Shown: positions 45,264-55,110 of the stretch, in pieces | Position numbering within the stretch: the first letter of the stretch is position 1 | Layout: each line of letters opens with the position of its first letter | Assembly: GCF_030733265.1 (NCBI RefSeq) | Contig: NZ_JASHJI010000006.1 | Location: 1-64,000 of the forward strand | DNA length: 64,000 nt | Reading direction: 5' to 3' | Source: Roseibium sp. MMSF_3412 | Lineage (GTDB): Bacteria; Pseudomonadota; Alphaproteobacteria; Rhizobiales; Stappiaceae | Notes under the pieces: generated by a model | The model's input: the letters and a program-made list of their open reading frames with translations, nothing else | Told to the model about the DNA's origin: nothing | The model's database searches: none | Program-made: the position numbers and the translations under genes

Positions 45264-46052
45264 TCAGAGCGCCGGCAGCGGCGGCAACGGCGTTTTGAGC
45301 CACTTTTTGGAAAGCTCATCCAGCTTGCCGTTGAGCTTCTTGTGCAGAACGAACACGTTCACCCATTGCAGGAGATCGATGTTGCCGGTCTTCACGCCAA
45401 TATAGGACGGGGAATTGGCAATGATGAACTTGGTCTGGAGATTGAAATCCGGGTTGTCATTCGCGATGCCGAGCGCAACCATGTTGCCTGTCACAATGAC
45501 GTCGGCCTGGCCTGACACGTAGGCGGCGATGGTCGCGGCGTTGTCCCCGAAACGGATGATTTCAGCCCCTTCCGGCGCATCTTCCGTGATCGCCAGATCT
45601 TCCAGCGTACCGCCGGTGACGGCGATCTTCTTGCCGGCAAAGTCGGCGATCGATGCAACAGAGACATCAGGCTTGGCGAAGGCGCCGGAGAAGAACGGTG
45701 CGTAGGCGTGCGAGAACCAGATGGACTTCGCCCGTTCCGGATTGGCGCCGAGCGTCGAGATCACCAGATCGACCCGGTCGGTTTCCAGAAACGGAATTCT
45801 CTGTTTGGAAGTCACCGGAACCAGTTCAAGTTCAACACCCAGATCTTCGGCGATCATCTTGGCGACGTCGATGTCATAGCCCTCATATTCACCGTCTGCA
45901 CCGAGCGAACCGAACGGCGGGAAATTCTCGGGCGTTGCGATCTTGATCGTTCCGGACTGCAAAATGTCCTTCAGTTCAGCCGTTGCCGGGCTCGAAAACA
46001 CCAGAGCAGCCGACAGCAGGGCTCCTCCAAGACCAGTCAGTTTCTTCCACAT
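45264..46052 (-). CDS. Amino-acid ABC transporter substrate-binding protein
   Basis: 262 residues: signal peptide (to SSPATAEL), then the SBP family 3 fold with IKIATPENFPPFGSLGADGE, YEGYDIDVAKMIAEDLGVEL, RIPFLETDRVDLVISTLG and ERAKSIWFSHAYAPFF. It binds a polar amino acid or a related compound in the periplasm. The start at 46052 has AAGGAGGG. It is last in the order permease, permease, binding protein. Confidence 0.9.
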   Translation of the reverse strand: MWKKLTGLGGALLSAALVFSSPATAELKDILQSGTIKIATPENFPPFGSLGADGEYEGYDIDVAKMIAEDLGVELELVPVTSKQRIPFLETDRVDLVISTLGANPERAKSIWFSHAYAPFFSGAFAKPDVSVASIADFAGKKIAVTGGTLEDLAITEDAPEGAEIIRFGDNAATIAAYVSGQADVIVTGNMVALGIANDNPDFNLQTKFIIANSPSYIGVKTGNIDLLQWVNVFVLHKKLNGKLDELSKKWLKTPLPPLPAL

Positions 46053-46089
46053 TTCGCGACCCTCCTTTTGGTTCAACAAGCGCGATCTT

Positions 46090-46800
46090 TCAGGCGGCGG
46101 CCTTGCCCCCGCTCTTTGAGGATGCCGAGCCAAGCCGCTTTTCGAGGCGGCGCGACCAGACGGACAACGGAAAACAGAGACTGAAATAGATGATCGCCAT
46201 CAGCGGATAGATGACGAATGGCTGGGTGCCCGGCACGGGCGAATTCGCCCAGCGCTTGCCGACCGTCATCAGGTCGTGAAAGCCGATGATGTAGGCCAGC
46301 GAGGTTCCCTTGATGATCTGCACCATGAAGCCGATCGTCGGGGCGATCGCGAGGCGGACGGCCTGCGGCAGAATGAGGAGCAGCATGATCTGGAACAGCG
46401 TGAGGCCGAGCGCCTTGCCGCCTTCGTGCTGCGAGCCGGGAACTGCAAAAATGGCCCCGCACCAGACTTCCGCCAGATAGGCGCTGGTGTAGAGCGTGAG
46501 CGCCAGCCCCGCCGCGTGCCACGGATCGATCCTGAGGGAGAAAAGATGCGGAACGCCAAGCCCGAGCAGGAACAGCAGCATCAGCAGCGGAACGGATTGA
46601 AACAGCCATGTGTAGCCCGTCGAAAGACCGGACAGGAATCGCCCCGGCGTAACGCGCGCGGCCGTGACCATCATTGCGATTGCACCGCCACCGATGAACG
46701 CGATCAGGGACAGGTAGATCGTGAACTGTGTCGCATCCAAAAGCTGATAAAGGACAATGCCGAACGGCTTTCCAAGAATCTCCGCGAACAGGTCCTTCAT
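46090..46800 (-). CDS. Amino-acid ABC transporter permease 2
   Basis: 236 residues, five or six helices, with the HisM/GlnP-type EAA loop (GSQHEGGKALGLTLFQIMLL, LPQAVRLAIAP). The start at 46800 overlaps the stop of permease 1 (ATGA). It forms the heterodimeric channel with permease 1. Confidence 0.9.
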   Translation of the reverse strand: MKDLFAEILGKPFGIVLYQLLDATQFTIYLSLIAFIGGGAIAMMVTAARVTPGRFLSGLSTGYTWLFQSVPLLMLLFLLGLGVPHLFSLRIDPWHAAGLALTLYTSAYLAEVWCGAIFAVPGSQHEGGKALGLTLFQIMLLLILPQAVRLAIAPTIGFMVQIIKGTSLAYIIGFHDLMTVGKRWANSPVPGTQPFVIYPLMAIIYFSLCFPLSVWSRRLEKRLGSASSKSGGKAAA

Positions 46801-47477
46801 CGCACCACCTTCCACCTGAACAGACGGTCATGCAGGAGACGCAGCACGCTTTTGAACATCAGCGACATGAGCACGTAAATCACGGTCAAGGTGAAGAAGA
46901 CCTCGAATGACCGGAAGCTGCGGCTGTCGATGAAAACCCCGGCCCAGGTCAGATCGGTCACGCCGATTTCCGAAATCACGCCAGTTGTCAGGAACAGGAA
47001 GATGAACTGGCTGTTGAGCGAGGGATACATGGCTGCAACGGCCTGAGGCAGGCTGACCTTGATGAAGCTCAGCCATCTCGGTATGCCGAGCGAATCCGCA
47101 GCTTCTCCCTGACCGGCATCAATCGACGCCAGCCCGGCGCGCAGGATCTCGGCGAAATAGGCCGAAAAGTTCACCGAGAGCGCCAGAAGGGCATGCCCCC
47201 AGAAGGGCAACTGGTAGCCGAACAGAAGCGGCAGTCCGAACGCGATGAAAAACATCTGAACGATGAGCGGGGTGTTGCGGATGAACTCAACCCACACCGT
47301 CGCCAGTTGCATCAGGACCGGGATCCGGTAGTGCCGGAATGCAGCAAGGAGAAGCGCGGCGAGAAAGCCGAATATGCCGCCGCCTACCGTCAGCAGACCG
47401 CTGACAAGCGCGCCTTGAAAGAGCAGCCAGAGATATTCCGGATTACGATAGATCTCAAAAAATCTCAGATCAGCCAA
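46797..47477 (-). CDS. Amino-acid ABC transporter permease 1
   Basis: About 226 residues. Core signatures: FIRNTPLIVQMFFIAFGLP, an EAA loop (GQGEAADSLGIPRWLSFIKV, LPQAVAAMYP) and TSVISEIG-like TTGVISEIGVTDLTWAG. The frame is open to 47576, but the first 33 residues are unlike the family, so I place the start at TTG 47477; the ribosome site is weak either way. No ATPase gene accompanies the two permeases and the binding protein in this window. Confidence 0.85.
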   Translation of the reverse strand: MADLRFFEIYRNPEYLWLLFQGALVSGLLTVGGGIFGFLAALLLAAFRHYRIPVLMQLATVWVEFIRNTPLIVQMFFIAFGLPLLFGYQLPFWGHALLALSVNFSAYFAEILRAGLASIDAGQGEAADSLGIPRWLSFIKVSLPQAVAAMYPSLNSQFIFLFLTTGVISEIGVTDLTWAGVFIDSRSFRSFEVFFTLTVIYVLMSLMFKSVLRLLHDRLFRWKVVR

Positions 47478-47709
47478 TGCGACTGACCCGGCAATTTGAA
47501 AGTCTTCAAGGACGCCCCCAACCCAAAACGGTTTTGGGCTTGTGTTGCAACGCGCGTGCCAAACAAGAAAGAGCATCGCCGGTGGCGCAAAACGTCACTT
47601 CAAGGCAAAATCAGACGAAACAGCGCTCAGAAAAAGGGCAGCCAGCTAAACAATTAGCCAGACACCATAGGAAAACAGAGGGGGAATTCGCGGCCGCTTC
47701 GGAAGAGCT

Positions 47710-48105
47710 TCAATCGAGAAACGACCAGGTTTCAGCGCCATCGAAATGGCGCAGACCGATGGCCTCGATCGTTCCAGGCTGCGCGAGGCGCAGGTTGACG
47801 GCCATACGGCCTATTGCTTCGCCGGCAATGGCTTCCCAGTGGGTTGTCGAACCACATACCTTGCAGGTGTGAAAGGCAAGTTCGCGTTCGCCCCTTGAAT
47901 AGCGGAGCGTGGCGTCCGGCTTCGCCTTGATGACAATGGTACCAACGTCGCCGTGACCCCAAACCGTGCCGAGACTTCGGCAGATGGAACAGTTGCACGC
48001 CACGGCGTGGCGGGGCTGTACAGACATCTCGAAGGTCACCGCACCGCAGTGGCAAGCCCCTTTGATGGGGAGCGCCACCGAGAATGGATCACCCTCACCG
48101 GCCAT
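47710..48105 (-). CDS. GFA/CENP-V family zinc protein
   Basis: 131 residues with the three Cys groups of the family: GACHCGAVTFE, CNCSICRSLG, and FHTCKVCGSTTHW. They bind two zinc ions. Glutathione-dependent formaldehyde-activating activity was claimed for a homologue, but most members have no proven reaction. It begins three bases after the gatB stop, so the two are probably co-transcribed. Confidence 0.9.
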   Translation of the reverse strand: MAGEGDPFSVALPIKGACHCGAVTFEMSVQPRHAVACNCSICRSLGTVWGHGDVGTIVIKAKPDATLRYSRGERELAFHTCKVCGSTTHWEAIAGEAIGRMAVNLRLAQPGTIEAIGLRHFDGAETWSFLD

Positions 48106-48108
48106 GAT

Positions 48109-49590
48109 CTATTCCAGGCCGATTTTCTGTTTAAGAAGCTCATTCACCGCCTGCGGATTGGCTTTGCCCTTGGAGGCCTTCATCACCTGTCCGACAAACC
48201 AGCCGACGAGGTTCGGCTTTTCCTTGGCCTGTTCGACCTTGTCGGGGTTGGCTGCCAGGATCTCGTCGACGATCGCTTCGATCGCGCCCAGGTCCGTGAC
48301 CTGCTTCATGCCGCGATCTTCCACGATCTGCGCCGGATCGCCGCCTTCGGTCCAGACAATCTCAAACAGGTCCTTGGCGATCTTGCCGGAAATCGTTCCC
48401 GCCTTGATGAGATCAATGATAGAGCCGAGCTGATCGGCGGAAACGGGGCTTTCGGAGAGATCCTTGCCTTCCTTGTTCAGGCGGCCGAACAGCTCGTTGA
48501 TCACCCAGTTGGCGGACAGCTTGGCGTCGCGTCCCTTGGCGACATTCTCAAAGAAATCGGCGGATGCCTTTTCGACAACAAGAATATCGGCGTCATAGGC
48601 GGTCAGCCCGTAGTCGCTGATGAACCGGGCCTTCTTGTCGTCCGGCAGTTCCGGCAGATGGCCCGACAGGTCGTCCACGAATTCCTGGGTGAATTCCAGC
48701 GGCAGCAGGTCTGGATCCGGGAAGTAGCGATAGTCGTGTGCCTCTTCCTTGGAGCGCATGGACCGTGTCTCGCCCTTGACCGCGTCGAAGAGCCGGGTTT
48801 CCTGATCGATCTCGCCGCCATCTTCGAGGATACCGACCTGGCGGCGCGCTTCATATTCAATGGCCTGGCCGACGAAACGGATCGAGTTGACGTTCTTGAT
48901 TTCGCAGCGTGTGCCGAAATCGCCGCCGGGACGGCGCACCGAGACGTTGACATCCGCGCGCATGGAGCCCTGATCCATGTTGCCGTCACACGTGCCCAGA
49001 TAGCGCAGGATCGTGCGCAGTTTCGTCAGGTAGGCCTTGGCCTCGTCGGAGGACCTGAGATCCGGCTTGGAAACAATCTCCATCAGCGCGACGCCGGACC
49101 GGTTGAGGTCGACGAACGACATGCTCGGATGCTGATCGTGCAGCGACTTTCCCGCGTCCTGCTCAAGATGAAGGCGTTCGACACCAATCTCGACCTGCTC
49201 GTCCGGCATGTCGAGCAGGATCTTGCCCTCCCCGACAATCGGCTGCTTGAACTGGGAGATCTGGTAGCCCTGAGGCAGATCGGGATAAAAATAGTTCTTG
49301 CGGTCGAACACGGATTTCAGGTTGATCTCTGCCTTCAGTCCTAGACCTGTGCGGATCGCCTGGCGGACGCATTCCTCGTTTATGACCGGCAGCATGCCGG
49401 GCATGGCCGCATCGACAAGGCTGACATTGTCGTTCGGGTCCTTGCCGAATTCTGTCGAGGCGCCGGAAAAGAGCTTGGCTTCGGACGTAACCTGCGCATG
49501 GACTTCCATGCCGATCACGATCTCCCAATCGCCGGTCGCGCCCTTGATGAATTTCTTCGGGTCGGGTGTGCGTACGTCGACAAGCGTCAT
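48109..49590 (-). CDS. gatB: Aspartyl/glutamyl-tRNA amidotransferase subunit B
   Basis: 493 residues. It has [28 protein letters not shown] N-terminus (seen in two parts: [22 protein letters not shown]), [39 protein letters not shown], and a YqeY-like tail ending in [14 protein letters not shown]. GatB binds misacylated tRNA and, with GatA and GatC, makes Gln-tRNA or Asn-tRNA. GatA and GatC are not in the window. The start at 49590 (MTLVDVR) is preferred to 49623. Confidence 0.95.
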   Translation of the reverse strand: MTLVDVRTPDPKKFIKGATGDWEIVIGMEVHAQVTSEAKLFSGASTEFGKDPNDNVSLVDAAMPGMLPVINEECVRQAIRTGLGLKAEINLKSVFDRKNYFYPDLPQGYQISQFKQPIVGEGKILLDMPDEQVEIGVERLHLEQDAGKSLHDQHPSMSFVDLNRSGVALMEIVSKPDLRSSDEAKAYLTKLRTILRYLGTCDGNMDQGSMRADVNVSVRRPGGDFGTRCEIKNVNSIRFVGQAIEYEARRQVGILEDGGEIDQETRLFDAVKGETRSMRSKEEAHDYRYFPDPDLLPLEFTQEFVDDLSGHLPELPDDKKARFISDYGLTAYDADILVVEKASADFFENVAKGRDAKLSANWVINELFGRLNKEGKDLSESPVSADQLGSIIDLIKAGTISGKIAKDLFEIVWTEGGDPAQIVEDRGMKQVTDLGAIEAIVDEILAANPDKVEQAKEKPNLVGWFVGQVMKASKGKANPQAVNELLKQKIGLE

Positions 49591-49840
49591 CTTCGTCAAA
49601 AATCCTGTTCTGTTCGATTTCACGCACGCGATCAGGGAGGTCGGCAGGAATGCTGCGGCGCGAATTTCTAGCTGCCTGATGACCTATTCGGGAATTGCGC
49701 CGGCTGCAAGGGTTTCCTTGTGTGCCGCATCAGCTTTCGCACAAAGCGTGCCGATTTCATGATGAACCGTGCATGCATCGCTTCCTGCAATGTGTCGGAC
49801 AAATGCGTGCGAGGCGCAGGCGTGCGCGCTCACGGAAGCG

Positions 49841-50125
49841 TCACTGCGAGCCGGGGTTCTGCGCATTGCCGGTCCGCATGATGAAACCGATCAGAACGGC
49901 AACTGCCTGGTAGAGTTCGATCGGGATTTCCTGGTCGATTTCGATTTGCGAGAGCGCTTCGGCCATCATCGGGTTCTGTTCAATCGGAACACCGGCCTCG
50001 CGCGCGAGCTTTTCGATCTGTTCGGCAACAGAACCGCTGCCCTTCGCCGCGACAACGGGCGCGCCTTCGTTCTCGTATCGAAGCGCGACGGCGAGTTTCT
50101 TCTCCGGACTGTCTCCAGGTTCCAT
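49841..50125 (-). CDS. FlhB C-terminal-domain-like protein
   Basis: 94 residues matching the cytoplasmic tail of FlhB/YscU: LAVALRYENEGAPVVAAKGSG, IEKLAREAGVPIEQNPMMAEAL, IPIELYQAVAVLIGFIM. The autocleavage NPTH site of FlhB is replaced here (the family's NPxH lies where this protein has AKGSG). The start at 50125 has GAGGAGG. It follows fliK by ten bases; such stand-alone FlhB-tail genes next to fliK are known in Alphaproteobacteria and may affect the export-specificity switch. Confidence 0.85.
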   Translation of the reverse strand: MEPGDSPEKKLAVALRYENEGAPVVAAKGSGSVAEQIEKLAREAGVPIEQNPMMAEALSQIEIDQEIPIELYQAVAVLIGFIMRTGNAQNPGSQ

Positions 50126-50135
50126 CATCCCCTCC

Positions 50136-52628
50136 TCAAGATTGCCTGTCGACAACGGTGCCATATTTCGCGGCTGCCTTCGGCGGCAGACCCCGCACCA
50201 GACGGAACTCCTGCAAATCCAGCCCGGCATCGGCAAATGAAGCCATCATGGTCTCCTCAAGCGCCTTCAAACCGTCAAACGTAGCGGACCTTTCCACCCA
50301 CAGGCTCACATAAGTGCCGCCGCCGCGCAGGCTGACGGCGGCTTCGACCGGGCCGGTTGCCGTCAGATCCATTGCAAACCGGAGCCGCCAGGCCGGTTCA
50401 TTGTCGCCGTCTTCTGCCTGACCGCTGCCATCGCGGCCAACCTGCAACTGCAAAATGCCGGTCTCCTGACCCAGTGCCAGCGGCAGCTCGAACACGAGAT
50501 CCATCGGCCGCGACGTTGCTTGCGCGCGGTCGTCCCCCGCAAGCCCCGTGTTGACGAGCTGGGTCATCCTGACACGCGCAAGGGCCGCGTCGGTTTCCTT
50601 CAGGACTGCCTGCAGGATCTGGGGCGTCGTTCCCGGCAGGAAACCTCTGCCGCCAGCCTGGGCCTGCGCCTGCGGCGCATCCTGGCGCGAAGGCGCTTTG
50701 GGCTGCGCAGCGGGCCGGGTCACCTGCGCCTCGGCTCCGAATTGCTGCAACAGCGTTCTGAAGGAAAGCAGAACAGTTTTTATATCCGCCTGCCCCGCCG
50801 GGGCACCCTGACGCGGAACCGCGGCGTTCGCTTCGCGAAACTGTCCGGACATGCGCAGGGATTGCTGGATGTCGTCCGCAGAAAGGTTCTGTGCCGGGTT
50901 CATGCGCAGGCCGAGGATCTGTTGCATAGCCTTGGCGACCGGGTCCGGCAGAGACACCTTTCCGGCGGCCTGCGCAGACATCAGGTTTCCCACCTGGGAA
51001 AACAGGTTTCCAAGGCCGGTCTGCTGCTCGCCAAGGGCCTGAAACGCCTGGCGGGCAAGCTGACCGGCAGGATTTGCCTCGGCCGTCACGTTCGGGGTCG
51101 AATTTCCTGTCGTGCCGAGCATCGGCGCCGACGCTGAGGCCCGATACGGCTGATTGTGGGCAACGCGCAGGCTATCTCCGACCTGCGGCAATGCCTTTGA
51201 TTGCGGTGTTGGGTCTGCTGGTGCCGAGGCGACGGTCGGAGCCCCGTTTGCCGGTGGACGCACGGGCGACGGCGTAACGCTCCCCGCCCCGACACCCGGT
51301 TTGGCTGAAGATACGCCGCTTCCGGAAACGGCCGCCGGGGCTGGTGTGGCTCTGTCCGCACCTGGCAGCGGCGAACCGGCCACGGCTCGAACCGGCTCCG
51401 CCGATTGTGCCGTTACCGGCGCGGACGTCGTCGACGATGGCACAATGGGTGCGCGCGACGAATTCGGTGCCGGGCCGTTTGGAGCCGACGCCGTCGTGGC
51501 GGCTGCGCCTGCCGCGGCGGACGCCGGCCGGCCCGGCTGCTGCGGCGCCTGTTGAAGCGTGTCGGCCTTCACAGCCGGGCCCGCGTTCGTTTGCTGCGGG
51601 GGCGTTGCAGGTCTGGGGACGGCCTCGCCCGGTTGAGGCAGGGCAGAAGCCGTCGCCGATGCCGGGTTGGCGGGCGACGGAGACGGTGCTTGACCGACAG
51701 TACCGCCCGTCTGTTGCGGGTTTGTCTGCGAGCCCGGTGCGGCAGGAGGGCTTGCCGTTAATGGCGCAGAGGACAGGACCGGAGAGGACGGAACCTGTGT
51801 TTGATTTGAAGAGGTTGTCGCGATGGGCACGGGAGCTGCAGTCCGGCCGCCCGTACCGGCATTGCCTCGCGCGGGCGCGGCAGTCGGTGCGGGGGCACTC
51901 ACCCCGGATCTGCCGGCGGTAGAAAGAGGGGGTGAAGTGGACCCGCCACTTTGCTGCGGACGCGTTGCGGCCGCAACCGGATCGGGCTTTGCGCCCGGGA
52001 CCGCATCGCGCGCGGCCGACGGGGCAACTTGTGGTGCGGGTGCTGTTTGTGGACCGGATTGCCGGGCCGGACCGGCAGCCTGTTGCACATCGGCGCGCCG
52101 TGGATCCGTGCCCTGTCGCGCCGGCGGGTCTTGTACCGATGACCGGCTTGCGGCCGTTGCGGCCGGCGCTAGGGGTGCCGCCTGTGCGGCCTGTCTGGTT
52201 TGCGCAGCTTGTGCCGGCTGGGTCACGGTGGGCAGAACTGCACCGCCCTGCGCCTTTACCGGTGTCTGCACCTGTCCCTGACCCGGTACTGGTCTGCCGG
52301 CCGGAACCTGCGATGGCGGCAGCGCTTGCTCGGGCTGCTGTGCGGCGACCGGCACAACAGGTTGCCCGGGCAGAACCTGCTGGGTCGTCACCTGGATCAC
52401 CGGGTTGGCCTTGTTGCCCGAAACGGAAACGATCACGTCGCTTCCGGGAGGCAACCTGACCGGGAGCTTGAGATCAAATTTCGCATCGTCAGTTGCGAGC
52501 CGAACAACGCCGCCTGGCAAATTCGCCTCTACCCTGGCTCTCAGTTCGGTGCCAGGTTCAAGCCGCACCGCCGCGACGGGTGTCCCCTGCCCCAGGACGG
52601 GGCTCTGGGCGCTCACCGTTTCAACCAT
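50136..52628 (-). CDS. fliK: Flagellar hook-length control protein FliK
   Basis: 830 residues. The long N-terminal part is Pro/Ala/Gln/Thr-rich and disordered in look, which is the ruler region. The C-terminal Flg_hook domain (LVFELPLALGQETGILQLQV, WRLRFAMDLTATGPVEAAVS, GTYVSLWVERSATFDGL, FRLVRGLPP) switches export specificity. The start at 52628 has GAGAGG eight bases ahead. It is coupled with the FlhB-tail gene. No other flagellar genes are in the window. Confidence 0.85.
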   Translation of the reverse strand: MVETVSAQSPVLGQGTPVAAVRLEPGTELRARVEANLPGGVVRLATDDAKFDLKLPVRLPPGSDVIVSVSGNKANPVIQVTTQQVLPGQPVVPVAAQQPEQALPPSQVPAGRPVPGQGQVQTPVKAQGGAVLPTVTQPAQAAQTRQAAQAAPLAPAATAASRSSVQDPPARQGTDPRRADVQQAAGPARQSGPQTAPAPQVAPSAARDAVPGAKPDPVAAATRPQQSGGSTSPPLSTAGRSGVSAPAPTAAPARGNAGTGGRTAAPVPIATTSSNQTQVPSSPVLSSAPLTASPPAAPGSQTNPQQTGGTVGQAPSPSPANPASATASALPQPGEAVPRPATPPQQTNAGPAVKADTLQQAPQQPGRPASAAAGAAATTASAPNGPAPNSSRAPIVPSSTTSAPVTAQSAEPVRAVAGSPLPGADRATPAPAAVSGSGVSSAKPGVGAGSVTPSPVRPPANGAPTVASAPADPTPQSKALPQVGDSLRVAHNQPYRASASAPMLGTTGNSTPNVTAEANPAGQLARQAFQALGEQQTGLGNLFSQVGNLMSAQAAGKVSLPDPVAKAMQQILGLRMNPAQNLSADDIQQSLRMSGQFREANAAVPRQGAPAGQADIKTVLLSFRTLLQQFGAEAQVTRPAAQPKAPSRQDAPQAQAQAGGRGFLPGTTPQILQAVLKETDAALARVRMTQLVNTGLAGDDRAQATSRPMDLVFELPLALGQETGILQLQVGRDGSGQAEDGDNEPAWRLRFAMDLTATGPVEAAVSLRGGGTYVSLWVERSATFDGLKALEETMMASFADAGLDLQEFRLVRGLPPKAAAKYGTVVDRQS

Positions 52629-52844
52629 CGCAACGCCTCTCGCATTCGCAGTGGCAGAGATTCGCAAGGCTGCATTATGACCGCTTTCAGCCCGACTGCA
52701 CAGGCTTGACCCTGATCAATGCCGCCGAAGCCTTAACGCTTCATTGTGTGCCGGTGCATGACTTGGAAACCGTCTTGTCCGCTCGATTTGCTCGCGGTCA
52801 ACATGGACCTGACCTGGACTGAAGGCTGTGAAGGGAGAAACAGC

Positions 52845-53096
52845 GTGAACTGGATGGACCGCCTGAACGAGCGTGCCGGACTGATGGGCAGAATGCTCGA
52901 CACGATCGGCGCCATGGAGAAACTCCCCACCGGGATCAGATCCGATGCCGAACTGAGATCAGCTGCGCTCAGGTGTATCAACTGTAACTCTGCGGAGGCC
53001 TGCAAAAAATGGCTGGAAGACCATCCTGACGGCGCAGCCCGCCCCATGAAGAATTGTCCGAACGCCGAGCTATTCGACCGCTGGCTGAAGGACTGA
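52845..53096 (+). CDS. DUF6455-like small Cys protein
   Basis: 83 residues from GTG 52845 (AAGGGAG upstream). MDRLNERAGLMGRMLDTIGA, then ALRCINCNSAEACKKWL and MKNCPNAELFDRW fits the DUF6455 family, with four conserved Cys. Role unknown; perhaps an Fe-S or zinc protein. Confidence 0.75.
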   Translation: MNWMDRLNERAGLMGRMLDTIGAMEKLPTGIRSDAELRSAALRCINCNSAEACKKWLEDHPDGAARPMKNCPNAELFDRWLKD

Positions 53097-53103
53097 TCGA
53101 GGA

Positions 53104-53406
53104 TCAGGTCTGTTTGCGTTGCCGGTGCAGCCAGAACATCAGCCCACCGAACGCTGCTCCACCAACAAACCGAAACGGAAACATTGCCAATGCACCCGCG
53201 TCTTGCGAGATCGGCTGCGGCAGCTGAAGCATGCCGACCGCAGCTTCGAGCATGAGTGAGAGCGCTGCCGCCGCGAAGCCGACGATCCAGAGCTTTTGCA
53301 CCGTATCGGCACGCCAGCCCAAGTACCCGCCAATGAGCAGCGCAAACGGATTCAAAAGACCCGAGAGCCCGAAAAGATCTATCCAAGTATCAGAAAGCAC
53401 GTTCAT
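53104..53406 (-). CDS. Small membrane protein, hypothetical
   Basis: 100 residues with three hydrophobic helices (near 12-27, 38-60 and 75-92) and a basic C-terminus (LHRQRKQT). The start at 53406 has GAGAGGGG immediately before it. Not recognised. It converges with the DUF6455 gene. Confidence 0.7.
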   Translation of the reverse strand: MNVLSDTWIDLFGLSGLLNPFALLIGGYLGWRADTVQKLWIVGFAAAALSLMLEAAVGMLQLPQPISQDAGALAMFPFRFVGGAAFGGLMFWLHRQRKQT

Positions 53407-53689
53407 TCCCCTCTCATAGCGTCGCGCCACGCGAATGGCGAGATTTTTCGCAACACAATTCAGAGGCTACCCGGATAAATTTTTCTATCTGGTCAAATAT
53501 TTCTTCTTTTTGCTGACACTTTTATTCATAATTCAAATACAAACCAGTACTCGACGGACAACATGAGTGCTCACTCATGTGATTTTTTCCGTGTTTTACT
53601 TTTCAAGTGAATGTGATATATTTTTAATGAACATCAATTAAATTTCCGAAAACTCTCGGAAATCAATTCTATTTGCACTTCTTTTGATC

Positions 53690-53944
53690 ATGTCTTTCGC
53701 CACCGCAACCCCTACTGACGACCCGACTCTCGAAGCCCTTTTAAAGTCGAAGCGGCGGCTTGGAATCGTGTGCGGCAATTGCGGACGGTTCAGATACATG
53801 AACGGGTCGCGATTTGCGCAGGACCAGAAAGTATCCGCGCTCAGCGAAACGCTGGTCTGTTCGTCTTGCAGGTCTAGAGACGTCAAGGCAATCGCCGTTT
53901 CCCGGAGCCCGGACAACGGTTACTGGCCCGCAGAGAGCAGCTGA
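53690..53944 (+). CDS. Small zinc-ribbon protein
   Basis: 84 residues with two Cys pairs, CGNCGRFRYM and CSSCRSRDVKAI, spaced as in a zinc ribbon; RFRYMNGSRFA lies between them. Function unknown. It follows a 230-base AT-rich stretch (about 53450-53680) that is likely to hold its promoter. Confidence 0.7.
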   Translation: MSFATATPTDDPTLEALLKSKRRLGIVCGNCGRFRYMNGSRFAQDQKVSALSETLVCSSCRSRDVKAIAVSRSPDNGYWPAESS

Positions 53945-54187
53945 GCCCTGCTGCATTTCCGCAACAGCAATAAAAAACCGCGCGGCCGGCCGCCCCGGCA
54001 GAGCAGCGTGAGATTGATTGTCGCTCCACCTCGTGATACGCGGGCCATCCGATAGCGAGGTTTTATGTCCGGACAACTGGAGTCCCGATAAATCCCGGCT
54101 GAATGACAGCCGGACAGCGAACACCGGCGTTGCGTGCGAAGGGCCGCAGCGGCCGTAAACCTGCATCGATTTCCAGGCACTTCAGAA

Positions 54188-54445
54188 ATGGACATATCAA
54201 AAGCCGAACAGCGGGTATTGCACCTGCTGGCGCAAGGCGGCTGCATCCTCGTGGAGAAAGACGAAGATGGCCGCATCATCAATCAGGAAACCGTCACGCG
54301 TGATGGTTGGTACTGGGGCGGCTGCTCACTGCGTCTGTTCCGAAAACTCAAGTACAAGCGATTGATCGCCTCAAAAAACAGCGGCCCGTACCGGATTACC
54401 CAACTCGGGCTCAGGCGTGTCCGCTCCCAGTTGGACAACAGGTAA
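54188..54445 (+). CDS. yjhX: YjhX family protein (UPF0386)
   Basis: 85 residues following YjhX along their whole length: MDISKAEQRVLHLLAQGGCI, GRIINQETVTRDGW, LFRKLKYKRLIASKNSGPYR, ITQLGLRRVRSQL. YjhX has been proposed as a toxin of a YjhX/YjhQ pair in E. coli; no YjhQ-like acetyltransferase is adjacent here, so a toxin role is doubtful. A bidirectional terminator follows. Confidence 0.9.
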   Translation: MDISKAEQRVLHLLAQGGCILVEKDEDGRIINQETVTRDGWYWGGCSLRLFRKLKYKRLIASKNSGPYRITQLGLRRVRSQLDNR

Positions 54446-54469
54446 GCCGGACAGAAGGTTCACAAGGAC

Positions 54470-54503
54470 AAAAATGCGCACCTTTGAGCAGGTGCGCATT
54501 TTT
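54470..54503. terminator. Strong bidirectional terminator between yjhX and soxR
   Basis: A perfect 14-base stem, aaaaatgcgcacct/aggtgcgcattttt, with a six-base loop, reading A5 in and T5 out on either strand. It lies between two convergent genes. Confidence 0.9.
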
Positions 54504-54533
54504 CGCCCGGTTCACGCGCCGGTCCACGGTCGA

Positions 54534-55010
54534 CTAGCTGTCCTCGTCGAAACTCGCGAGATCCGGAGCGTCTCCAAGCAGATACCTCGGCCCCCTTCCA
54601 TGGCGGGCGGCAGCATCGCCCGCATTGTAGAGACTGCAGGATTTCATGGAGAGGCATCCGCAACCGATACAGGCATCCAGCTTGTCGCGAAGGGCCGTCA
54701 TTTTTTCAATGCGCTCGTCAAGATGTTTCCGGAACTCCCGGCTCATTCTGCTCCAGTCCGCCTTGTTCGGCGCCCGGCCTTCGGGAAGCTGTGCGAGACG
54801 GGACGCGATTTCCGAGATCGTGAACCCGAATTCCTGGGCGACAAGCGCAAACGACAAGCGTCGAATGTCGGCACGCATGAACCGGCGCTGACCTCCACTG
54901 TTCCTGGCCGGGTGGACAAGCCCCTTCTCCTCGTAAAAGCGGATCGCAGACACGGAAAGTCCGGTCCTGTCGGCGAGCTCACCGATCGAGAGAAGATCGC
55001 TCCCCTTCAT
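54534..55010 (-). CDS. soxR: Redox-sensing transcription activator SoxR
   Basis: 158 residues of the MerR family. DNA-binding half: LLSIGELADRTGLSVSAIRF, YEEKGLVHPARN, GGQRRFMRADIRRL. Sensor: CIGCGCLSMKSCSLYN, the CX2CXCX5C site of the [2Fe-2S] cluster, with PRYLLGD at the end. It reacts to redox-cycling compounds. ATG 55010 is preferred; a TTG lies 12 bases upstream. It is divergent from the VOC gene, with its palindrome between them. Confidence 0.95.
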   Translation of the reverse strand: MKGSDLLSIGELADRTGLSVSAIRFYEEKGLVHPARNSGGQRRFMRADIRRLSFALVAQEFGFTISEIASRLAQLPEGRAPNKADWSRMSREFRKHLDERIEKMTALRDKLDACIGCGCLSMKSCSLYNAGDAAARHGRGPRYLLGDAPDLASFDEDS

Positions 55011-55040
55011 AACCTTTTTCAAGTAAGACCCTTTTTCCTC

Positions 55041-55071
55041 TTGACCTCAAGTATACTTGAGGAACTATCTC
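55041..55071 (+). promoter_or_regulatory. SoxR operator and promoter of the VOC gene
   Basis: A perfect 18-base palindrome, cctcaagtatacttgagg, lies at 55045-55062, close to the known SoxR box. A TTGACC -35 (55041-55046) and a TATCTC -10 (55066-55071) flank it with a 19-base spacer, the over-long spacing typical of MerR-family activation. It should control the VOC gene. Confidence 0.85.
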
Positions 55072-55110
55072 ATGTGTCCACGAGGAGTCAAACCCTGAAA
55101 GGACGACACC

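Noticed and set aside
47953..49344. Open frame of 463 codons on the plus strand
   Set aside because: It lies opposite gatB, whose motifs are certain; the plus frame has no start signal and no family resemblance.
50136..52628. Pro/Ala/Gln-rich repeats as a possible separate repeat locus
   Set aside because: They are the ruler region of FliK, whose C-terminal domain is intact in the same frame.
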